Below, piece by piece: positions 32,806-40,180 of a stretch of DNA of 64,000 bases. A program made the position numbers and the translations under genes. The stretch covers positions 1 to 64,000 of the forward strand of contig JAJDUG010000079.1 of assembly GCA_022826755.1 (NCBI GenBank). Direction: 5' to 3'. Numbering within the stretch: position 1 is the stretch's first letter; each line of letters opens with the position of its first letter. The DNA is from Acidobacteriota bacterium (lineage in GTDB: Bacteria; Acidobacteriota; Terriglobia; Versatilivoradales; Versatilivoraceae). The notes under the pieces were generated by a model. It saw only the letters and a list, made by a program, of their open reading frames with translations. It had not been told where the DNA came from and did no database searches.

Positions 32806-35091
32806 CTAGTTCCGATAGGCAAACTCGTTTGCATTGATGATCATGTGGCAAAAATCGACCAGTGCCGCCGCCTCTACCGGATCGACGTTATAGGGACGCA
32901 TCAAGGGCAACACCAGCGTCTTCCCCTCCGCGGCATGCTCTGCGATCACTCCACGATGGCGACTCAGGAAATCCAGGGCTTCCTCCTTCTCTTCGCTCGT
33001 CGGTTGCCGGGAATAGGCCAGCCGATAAGCCGTTTCGACTTGGGCATCAGGGTCGAGGCCTGCCGAGAAAAGCAGACGCCCCGCAAAACCTCGAGCCCAT
33101 TCAAGCACCACCTCGCTGTTCAGCAGGGTGAGCGCTTGCAGCGGGCTGGTCGTAATGTCCCGGCGCGGACAACTCTCGTGGGTGTCCGGCAGGTCGAAGG
33201 TCTCGAACATCGGATAGCGCGTGTTACGGCGTATGAATACATAGAGGCTGCGACGATTGCGCTCCGCCGGGTCTTGGGTCGCTTCCCAATTGGCTTTCAT
33301 GCCTGGGGGAATCGGGGGAAAGACACTGGGTCCGCCCATTTGCGGATTCAACAACCCGGAAACCGCCAGTGCCGCATCGCGGATGATCTCCCCTTCCAGG
33401 CGCTTCCGGGGGAAACGCCACAACAGTTGGTTCTCCGGGTCGACTCTTGCCGCAGCTTCACGATGGAGGGAAGCCTGTCGATAGGTATTCGAGTTGAGGA
33501 TGAGCCGGTGCAGGTGCTTGATGCTCCAGTTGTTTCGAATGAACTCGGTGGCCAGCCAGTCCAGTAACCGCGGGTGGCTGGGCAATCCTCCCGAAAGACC
33601 CAGATTGCTGGGTGTTTCCACGATACCCCGACCGAAGTGGTAGTGCCAGACCCGGTTCACCATGACGCGAGCCGTCAATGGATTGTCCGGATCGGCGATC
33701 CAGTTGGCCAATGCCGTACGCCGGCCCGTCGACTCCATCCCTTCCGGCGCCACGATTTTGGCCGGGCCGGGATCGAAGAACGTGGGAAACCCCGGTTCCA
33801 CCTCTTCCCCGGTTGCATCATAAACGCCTCCGGAGAGGATGAACGTTTGGGGCGCCTCGCGTCCGGCGTCCGCGATGCCGATGCCGATTGGCAACTCACC
33901 CGGGTGCAAGTCCGAAAACTTGTCGAGTCTCGCCTCGAGTTCCTTCCAGCGCTTCTTCTCTTCATCCTTCAGTTGGTTGACCACAGCCTGGGTCGGCGCA
34001 TGATAGAGATAGGAGGCCGGGTCCAAAAAGGCCTGCATCTTGTAAACCATCAACCGCTGAAAGGGTGATCGCTTCTCGGATGGGCTTACGATCGCCTCCT
34101 GGACCGCCTCCGGATACCTTGCAATCAATTCGTCGAGAATCTCTTTGCGCTTGGGTTCCTCGAGGGCCGCCATTTCCTGGCGGATCGGGGCTGTCTGTTC
34201 CTCCCACACGGCAAGCTGGCGGCGATGCCGATCGGCGCTTTCCCGGGAGGCAAGCACGATATCGTCCCTGGCGCGGACATTGGCAAAAAAGGCCTGCAGC
34301 CGGTAGTAGTCCGCCTGAAGGAGCGGATCGAACTTATGGTCGTGACAGCGCGCACACTCATAGGTGAGGCCCAGAAAGACCCCGCCCACCACGGAGGTGA
34401 TGTCATGGAGTATTTCCTGTCTCCTCTGCACCAGGTTGCGAGCGTTGTGCTCATCGGGATAAAGACGGTTGAACGCCGTGGCCAAACCGGCATCGGGATC
34501 ATTCGACCACAGTTCGTCACCGGCGATCTGCTCGCGCACGAAGCGATCATAGGGCTTGTCGCTGTTGAATGATCGAATCAGGTATTCCCGGTACCGCCAC
34601 GCATTGGGACGGGTCTGATCGGACTTGAAGCCCTCACTGTCGGCGTAGCGGGCCAGATCGAGCCAGTGGCGGGTCCACCGTTCTCCGTAGTGAAGGGAGA
34701 CCAGGAGCCGGTCGACCATCTCCTCATGGGCCTTGGAGGATTGGTCCGCCAGAAAGGCATCGACGTCTTCAGGCATGGGAGGCAAGCCAATCAGATCGAA
34801 ACAGGCACGGCGGAGAAGGGTCGCCCGATCCGCCGGCGGGGACGGCTCCAGGCCCTCGGCCTCCAGCTTGGCCAGCACGAAGGCATCAATGGGAGTTCGA
34901 ACCCATTCGGAGTGGCGAACTTCCGGCACTTCCGGACGCTGAACCTTCTGAAAGGCCCAGTGCTTCCGCTGATGCGGACTGAAAAGCTCATTGGGTAATT
35001 TCCCTGACCCGGCGGCACTCGACGCCAGCGGCGAAAGCAGACACACCAATGCCGCCAAAGGCCCGAGAGCAACCTTTTTCTGACGCTTCAC
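32806..35091 (-). CDS. PSD1-type protein (DUF1549 + DUF1553), 761 aa
   Basis: The signal peptide comes from GTG 35091 (AGGA upstream; LGPLAALVCLLSPLASSAAG). DUF1549 spans about residues 60-290, with RTPIDAFVLAKLEAEGL, the ADSEGFKSDQTRPNAWRYRE block and a [11 protein letters not shown] CxxCH haem-type motif. DUF1553 covers about 480-750 with LANWIADPDNPLTARVMVNR and VWHYHFGRGIVETPSNLG. It lacks the N-terminal PSCyt1 cytochrome domain that many relatives, and the relic at 11,369, carry. It lies 119 bases upstream of the DUF1501 gene. Function is unknown; a periplasmic redox-linked role has been supposed from the haem motif. Confidence 0.9.
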   Translation of the reverse strand: MKRQKKVALGPLAALVCLLSPLASSAAGSGKLPNELFSPHQRKHWAFQKVQRPEVPEVRHSEWVRTPIDAFVLAKLEAEGLEPSPPADRATLLRRACFDLIGLPPMPEDVDAFLADQSSKAHEEMVDRLLVSLHYGERWTRHWLDLARYADSEGFKSDQTRPNAWRYREYLIRSFNSDKPYDRFVREQIAGDELWSNDPDAGLATAFNRLYPDEHNARNLVQRRQEILHDITSVVGGVFLGLTYECARCHDHKFDPLLQADYYRLQAFFANVRARDDIVLASRESADRHRRQLAVWEEQTAPIRQEMAALEEPKRKEILDELIARYPEAVQEAIVSPSEKRSPFQRLMVYKMQAFLDPASYLYHAPTQAVVNQLKDEEKKRWKELEARLDKFSDLHPGELPIGIGIADAGREAPQTFILSGGVYDATGEEVEPGFPTFFDPGPAKIVAPEGMESTGRRTALANWIADPDNPLTARVMVNRVWHYHFGRGIVETPSNLGLSGGLPSHPRLLDWLATEFIRNNWSIKHLHRLILNSNTYRQASLHREAAARVDPENQLLWRFPRKRLEGEIIRDAALAVSGLLNPQMGGPSVFPPIPPGMKANWEATQDPAERNRRSLYVFIRRNTRYPMFETFDLPDTHESCPRRDITTSPLQALTLLNSEVVLEWARGFAGRLLFSAGLDPDAQVETAYRLAYSRQPTSEEKEEALDFLSRHRGVIAEHAAEGKTLVLPLMRPYNVDPVEAAALVDFCHMIINANEFAYRN

Positions 35092-35219
35092 CCGACAATC
35101 CTCACGCCAACCCGGGAGTCGAGATCCCGTGATCTCTGTCTTCAATGAATGACCAGAACCTACCATCGGCCCCGCCGTGTGTCAATGACTCCCGGGTCGA
35201 GGAACTCCCGCATCGGGCG

Positions 35220-36521
35220 TCAACCGCCCGTTCGTTTCAGTCTCGCGATGGTTTCCATGTGATGGCTATGAGGAAACAGGTCCACGATCTCCAGGGATTC
35301 GATGGCGTAGCCCCTGCCCAGAATGATCGCCAGGTCCCTGGCAAGGGTGGAGGGATCGCAGGAGACGTAGACGACCCTGGAAGCCTTGAGGTCGGCGACC
35401 CGCCCGACAGTGGTCTTGGGGATTCCGCTTCGGGGCGGGTCCAGCAGAACCAGGTCGACCTCTTCCAGGTCGCGGCGCCGGTCTCGCAGGAAGGTTTCGA
35501 GGTCTCTGTGAAAAATGCGACAGTTGCGGCGCCCGTTCGTGCGTGCGTTGGCTTCCATATCCAGGATGGCCGCGGCGTTTTGGTCCACCGCCCACACCAG
35601 CCCGAACTTCTTCGACAGCGGCAGGGTGAAGAACCCCACACCGCAGAAGAGATCCAGGGCGCGAGATCCTTCCAGACCGTGCGTCGCCCGTTGGCTCAAG
35701 GCATCCAGCATGAATTCGTTGATTTGAAAAAAGGATCCACGGCTCACTCGGAATGTCCATTCTCCCACCGTCTTGTGGACAAAGCCGGGCCCCGACACCC
35801 GAAGGGTGCGCTTCTGCGATCGGGACAGGTAGAGGCTTACCGGCCGGCTCTTCCAGTCGAAGCCACCGGCCAGCAGATCCCGCTTGAGGAAGGAGAGATC
35901 TTCAGCGCCCGGCGTCACCTTCAGGTCGATCAAGGCTTCCTCTCCATCTCCCTGGAAGATCTCTACCTCGCTCAGACAGCCCACCGTCATTGGCGAGCGC
36001 TCCAGGAAGGTCCGCAGATCGGGAAGCATCGCCCACAGCCCATCCAGGGCGATCAGGCACCGGTCGACTTCCACCACCCGGTGGGAAGCCCGTTCGAAAA
36101 ATCCCCAGGAGACTTTGCCGTTACGAGCCGACACCTTCAATTGCAAGCGATTCCGGTAGGCTGAGACGGGAGAGGGATTCCGCACGATTCCGCTTTGGGC
36201 GCCGCCAATGCGACCCACCCGCCGCAGAGCATCGGCCAGGATTTCCGCCTTGCTGTCGAGCTGCCTGCGGACCTTCATTTGCTGGAAGTCACATCCCCCG
36301 CAGCGACCAAAGTAGGGACAAGGCGGCCTCTGCCGATCGGGGGAGGCTTCAACCAGCTCGCTGTCCAGGACCTCGAGATAGCTGCCGCGGTCAGCCGCCT
36401 GCTTGACCAGCACACGATCGCCGGGGACTGCCAGCGGGAGAAAGACCGCCCTCTTTTCAAGGAAGGCAATTCCCTTGCCACCCGGGATCATTCGCTCGAC
36501 CGTGACCTGAAAGGTCTCCAT
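35220..36521 (-). CDS. TrmA/RlmD-family RNA (uracil-5)-methyltransferase, 433 aa
   Basis: A TRAM RNA-binding domain (1-60) is followed by Cys residues of the 4Fe-4S cluster (CPYFGRCGGCDFQQ: C68, C74, C77). The SAM domain has ALDLFCGVGFFTLPL and VDQNAAAILD, and the catalytic Cys is in VVYVSCDPSTLARDL. FFQINEFMLDAL is the conserved QxN block. The family methylates U1939 or U747 of 23S rRNA, or U54 of tRNA; the cluster Cys favours an RlmD/RlmCD type. It is the last gene of the coaX-orf239 group, 6 bases after orf239. Confidence 0.9.
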   Translation of the reverse strand: METFQVTVERMIPGGKGIAFLEKRAVFLPLAVPGDRVLVKQAADRGSYLEVLDSELVEASPDRQRPPCPYFGRCGGCDFQQMKVRRQLDSKAEILADALRRVGRIGGAQSGIVRNPSPVSAYRNRLQLKVSARNGKVSWGFFERASHRVVEVDRCLIALDGLWAMLPDLRTFLERSPMTVGCLSEVEIFQGDGEEALIDLKVTPGAEDLSFLKRDLLAGGFDWKSRPVSLYLSRSQKRTLRVSGPGFVHKTVGEWTFRVSRGSFFQINEFMLDALSQRATHGLEGSRALDLFCGVGFFTLPLSKKFGLVWAVDQNAAAILDMEANARTNGRRNCRIFHRDLETFLRDRRRDLEEVDLVLLDPPRSGIPKTTVGRVADLKASRVVYVSCDPSTLARDLAIILGRGYAIESLEIVDLFPHSHHMETIARLKRTGG

Positions 36522-36527
36522 GGCCGG

Positions 36528-37247
36528 TTAATTGAGGGGGAGGTAGAACAAGCTCAGCCGCGGAACGCCAAATTCCTGCAGGAGTTTCTTGCGCATCAAC
36601 TTTCCCTCCAGCATGGCAATGTGCTCGGCCTTCAAGCCCCGCTGGTGCCGGTGGATCTCCTGCCGGGTCTCCTGCTTCGCCTTGAGCAGAGATTCTTCGC
36701 TCATCCCCGAGAAGATGCCCGCCAGGATGCGTTCTTCCAGGGTATTGAGCTTCAGTTCCAGCGCCTCGTAGTCCAGCGACCGGGATGTTCCTATTTCCAG
36801 AATGATCCCGTTCAGCGAGTCGACAACCGTCTCCACTACGGTTTTCAAGGCCGGAAGCTCAAGCGCCTCGGATCGCCCCGGGAGCGCCTCCAGTTGCCGG
36901 CGGGCGCTTTCAAGCAGTTCCAGCAATTGCGATACTTCCAGATCGCCCTGGGCAGCCTGGGCCGCCGGATCGTTGCGTCCGGCCCGACTCTCCTTCCGGC
37001 GCTCGTGTTCGGCCAGAATGGCCTGCGTGCAGTAGGCGAGGCTGTTCACCTTCCCCACCACTCTTCGCCTCTTGGAGCGTTTGTCGAAAGCCCGGTCCAC
37101 GCCGCGCAGCACCGCCTCCAGGGGGACGCCGGCCTCTCGCAGGGATTCGATCAGGGACCAGTCCAGTGGCGATAGAGGACGGGCCTGCCCGCGGCGCTTT
37201 TGGAAGTGCTCCTCGATCTCGGTAAAGTAGTTGAAGTAGTTTTCCAT
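36528..37247 (-). CDS. Conserved hypothetical protein, 239 aa
   Basis: The start MENYFNYFTEIEEHFQKRRG and LSPLDWSLIESLREAGVPLE (an all-helical segment) are followed by a hinge rich in charged residues and a second helical part with coiled-coil character (residues ~165-225, EERILAGIFSGMSEESLLKA). It has no catalytic motif, signal or membrane segment. The arrangement next to coaX and the rRNA methyltransferase and the clean ribosomal context suggest a real conserved gene in this lineage. Function unknown. Confidence 0.8.
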   Translation of the reverse strand: MENYFNYFTEIEEHFQKRRGQARPLSPLDWSLIESLREAGVPLEAVLRGVDRAFDKRSKRRRVVGKVNSLAYCTQAILAEHERRKESRAGRNDPAAQAAQGDLEVSQLLELLESARRQLEALPGRSEALELPALKTVVETVVDSLNGIILEIGTSRSLDYEALELKLNTLEERILAGIFSGMSEESLLKAKQETRQEIHRHQRGLKAEHIAMLEGKLMRKKLLQEFGVPRLSLFYLPLN

Positions 37248-37292
37248 GGCGGCGGGTCCACGGGCGTCTCCCGGCAGGACTGCCCCCGGTTC

Positions 37293-38063
37293 TCAACGAG
37301 GCAGATTTTTCTCGTGGATGAGGCGCAACCCATCCAGCGTCAAGTGGGTATCGATATGTTGAACATGACGGGTGCCGGACCCGAAAAGAGCGGCCTGACC
37401 TCCCGTCGAGACCACCGCGGTTTCAGGACCCAACTCCCCGATCATGCGCTGCAGGATGCCGTCCACCAGGCCGACATACCCGTGATAGAGACCCGACTGG
37501 ATACTGGCGACCGTCGAGGTGCCGATCACGCTGACGGCCGGCTTGACCTCGACTCTGGGAAGGCGGGCTGTTCTGGTGAACAGCGCCTCGGCTGCGATCA
37601 CCGGACCGGGACTGATGACCCCTCCAAGATACTCTCCCTTCCTGGAAATCGCGTCGAAGGTGGTGGCGGTTCCAAAGTCCACCACGATGCAGGGCCCTCC
37701 GTAACGATGAAAGGCGGCGACCGCATTGACGATCCTGTCGGCGCCAACGTCCGAAGGCGGATCGTAAAGGATGGGCATTCCGGTCTTGACGCCGGGCTCG
37801 ACAAACAGGGGGGTAACCTTGAAATACTTCAAAGCCGTCTGTTCCAGAACGGTGTTGAGTGGAGGAACCACTGAAGCAATCGCGATATCCGAGATGCGGG
37901 TGAAATCGATGCCTGCCAGGCTGAAGAGGTTCCTGATCAAGATGCCGTATTCGTCCGCGGATTGACGCTCCTTGGTTTCCAGGCGCCAGTCCATCCTCAG
38001 TTTGGAGCCCTGGTAGATTCCCAGCCAGGTATTGGTGTTGCCGACGTCGATGACCAGCAGCAT
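37293..38063 (-). CDS. coaX: Type III pantothenate kinase
   Basis: 256 aa. ASKHA-fold motifs are IDVGNTNTWLGIYQ (phosphate 1, residues 4-17), VGADRIVNAVAA (around 100-112, Asp in the pantothenate site), VVDFGTATTFDAIS (phosphate 2) and GGVISPG. The enzyme phosphorylates pantothenate as the first step of coenzyme A synthesis; type III enzymes lack CoA feedback inhibition and need a monovalent cation. It lies downstream of birA, a frequent pairing. Confidence 0.93.
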   Translation of the reverse strand: MLLVIDVGNTNTWLGIYQGSKLRMDWRLETKERQSADEYGILIRNLFSLAGIDFTRISDIAIASVVPPLNTVLEQTALKYFKVTPLFVEPGVKTGMPILYDPPSDVGADRIVNAVAAFHRYGGPCIVVDFGTATTFDAISRKGEYLGGVISPGPVIAAEALFTRTARLPRVEVKPAVSVIGTSTVASIQSGLYHGYVGLVDGILQRMIGELGPETAVVSTGGQAALFGSGTRHVQHIDTHLTLDGLRLIHEKNLPR

Positions 38064-38292
38064 CGTCGCTTCACCTCCCGACGCTTTGCCTCTCGGAAAT
38101 TCGGACCGCCGATCTCACCGGGTCATAAGGCACACCATGAAAAGTGGTTAGCAACCCCGCCGCCCCAGACGAAGGGGCGGATCATACAGGGTGAAACAGG
38201 GCCACGTCAGACCAGCCGCCCCCCAGCCCTGCGGTGAGCATCATTCGCTCGAAATCGCCCGATCCTTAACAAAAGACGAACCACGAATGGCG
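38064..38292. repeat. Gap with two dispersed repeats
   Basis: About 38170-38195 carries GGGGCGGATCATACAGGG and then GAAACAGG, a relative of the 10656-10880 repeats. 38274-38289 is GACGAACCACGAATGG, also found at 12444-12459. Otherwise nothing recognisable. Confidence 0.45.
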
Positions 38293-39285
38293 CTACCACT
38301 GAACCACGTCTCCGGCCAGGATCTCCGCCACGCTGCCGTCCTCCCGTCTGATTCGCAAGGCTCCCTGTTCGCTCAACCCGGCAGTGGTCCCCCGAAGGGA
38401 GCGGCCCGCGTTCGAGACCAGGACGGGGCGGCCTCGAACGGAGGAAGAAGACGCCATCCAGCGCTCCAACAGTGGTCCGAGACCCTGGTCCAGGAAAACC
38501 AGGTATAACGCTTCCAGGCGGTTCAACAAGGCTGCCGCCAGCTTCGGCCTGGGCACGGGACCGCCCGCTGCCTGCTCCAGGATGGAAGCCTGACCGGCAA
38601 TGGCATCGGGAAGCGAGGTCCCATTCACATTGATGCCGACCCCTACGATGACGAAATGGATCTTCCCGGGATCGGCGTTCATCTCCGTCAGCACGCCGCA
38701 GCACTTTCCGCCGGGGGTGAGCACGTCGTTCGGCCACTTGAGGTCGGTGGGGATTCCGGAAACCTCCCCGATCGCCTGGCTGGCGGCCAGCCCCACCATC
38801 AGGTTCAAGCCTGGCGCCTGCGCAGGATCCAGATGCGGCCGCAAGACCAGCGACAGAAGGATGTCCTTGCCCTTGCGAGACAACCAGGTTCTGCCCAAAC
38901 GCCCTCGCCCGCCGGTCTGCTCCTCGGCCACCACCACTGTCCCTTCGGCCGCCCCGTCACCGGCGAGGCAGCGGGCGGCGTTGTTGGTGGAGTCGACCCT
39001 GAGGGTGTGATGATACCTCCGACCCAGCCGGTTGGTGGAGAGATGCGGTCGAACCCGGGAGGCCACCGGAATATCCGCAGCCGCCCTGAGCCACACCCGT
39101 TGATCCGAGCCCACCTCCAGGGGCCAACCCTCCGCCTTGAACCAGGCCAGAATCTCCGTCAGTTCTGCCGGAGACACTTCCATGGAACGGGCAAGCTCGG
39201 CTCGGGACCACACCTCCTTCGATGAACCGGCCAGCAACTCGACAAGTCGATCGAGCAGCCGATGGCTGAATGGAAGTTCCCTCAT
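38293..39285 (-). CDS. birA: Biotin--protein ligase / biotin operon repressor
   Basis: 330 aa: an N-terminal winged helix-turn-helix (about 1-65; EVWSRAELARSMEVSPAELT), a catalytic domain with the biotin-AMP loop GGRGRLGRTW, LKWPNDVLTPGGKCCGVLTE and GVGINVNGT, and the small SH3-like C-terminal domain (GTTAGLSEQGALRI). It attaches biotin to acetyl-CoA carboxylase and may repress biotin genes. Its ATG overlaps the nadC stop by 4 bases (ATGA). Confidence 0.92.
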   Translation of the reverse strand: MRELPFSHRLLDRLVELLAGSSKEVWSRAELARSMEVSPAELTEILAWFKAEGWPLEVGSDQRVWLRAAADIPVASRVRPHLSTNRLGRRYHHTLRVDSTNNAARCLAGDGAAEGTVVVAEEQTGGRGRLGRTWLSRKGKDILLSLVLRPHLDPAQAPGLNLMVGLAASQAIGEVSGIPTDLKWPNDVLTPGGKCCGVLTEMNADPGKIHFVIVGVGINVNGTSLPDAIAGQASILEQAAGGPVPRPKLAAALLNRLEALYLVFLDQGLGPLLERWMASSSSVRGRPVLVSNAGRSLRGTTAGLSEQGALRIRREDGSVAEILAGDVVQW

Positions 39286-40142
39286 CGTCCGTCGGGACCG
39301 GCCAACCGCAGTTCCAGGCTGATATCCGCCGCCCTGGCCGAGTGCGTCAAGGCGCCCACCGAGATGAAGTCCACTCCGGTTACGGCATAGTCCCGAATGT
39401 TGTGCAGGTCAATGCCGCCGGAGACCTCCAGAAGAGCCCGCCCCCGGGCGCGGTCGACGCACTCTCTTACCTGGCCCGGGGTCATGTTGTCGAGCAGAAC
39501 GGACTCCACTCCAACCCTCAGGGCTTGCTCCAACTCTTGCAGATTGGACACTTCCACCTCGATCCCTTGCGCGGGACCCGACCCGGAACGAACCCTGGAG
39601 ACGGCCGCCTCGATTCCGCCCGCGGCCAGGATGTGGTTCTCCTTGATCAGAATCCCGTCATAGAGGCCGAAGCGATGGTTCTTCCCTCCTCCCATGGCGA
39701 CGGCATACTTTTCCAGGAAACGCAGTCCGGGGGTGGTCTTGCGGGTATCCAGGACGGCGGTCCCGGTTCCCTCCACGGCGCGGACCATGGCCCGGGTCAG
39801 GGTGGCGATCCCGCTGCACCGCTGCAGGAAATTGAGCGCCACCCGCTCCCCGCCGAGCAGCAGCAACGCCGGCCCGCGGACCGTCCCCAGAAGGCTTCCC
39901 CGGCCCACCCGGTCGCCCTCTCCAAAGAATGCCTCGGAAGCAAAGCGGTCCGACAGAATCCGGAAGGTCTCCGCCACCACCGGCCACCCCGCCAGGACCA
40001 GGTCCGCCTTGGCTCGGAAATCTCCCCGAGCTTGCAGGGAGGGATCGACGGTGAGCCGGCTGGTGATATCGCCGGCCCCACGGTCCTCCGCCAGCGCCTC
40101 CGAGACAATGGGTGTCAGCTTCCGGGAATCCAGTTCCAACAT
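39282..40142 (-). CDS. nadC: Nicotinate-nucleotide pyrophosphorylase (quinolinate phosphoribosyltransferase)
   Basis: 286 aa. DTRKTTPGLRFLEKYAVAMG and GGGKNHRFGLYDGILIKENH form the quinolinate/PRPP site. LLDNMTPGQVRECV, EVSGGIDLHNIRDYA and DFISVGALTHSA form the barrel loops. The enzyme converts quinolinate to nicotinate mononucleotide in de novo NAD synthesis. It lies 38 bases after valS and overlaps birA, so it sits in a cofactor-centred operon. Confidence 0.94.
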   Translation of the reverse strand: MLELDSRKLTPIVSEALAEDRGAGDITSRLTVDPSLQARGDFRAKADLVLAGWPVVAETFRILSDRFASEAFFGEGDRVGRGSLLGTVRGPALLLLGGERVALNFLQRCSGIATLTRAMVRAVEGTGTAVLDTRKTTPGLRFLEKYAVAMGGGKNHRFGLYDGILIKENHILAAGGIEAAVSRVRSGSGPAQGIEVEVSNLQELEQALRVGVESVLLDNMTPGQVRECVDRARGRALLEVSGGIDLHNIRDYAVTGVDFISVGALTHSARAADISLELRLAGPDGR

Positions 40143-40180
40143 GGCGGGAATTCGCTTGAAGATCCAGTGTCTCAGGCCGC

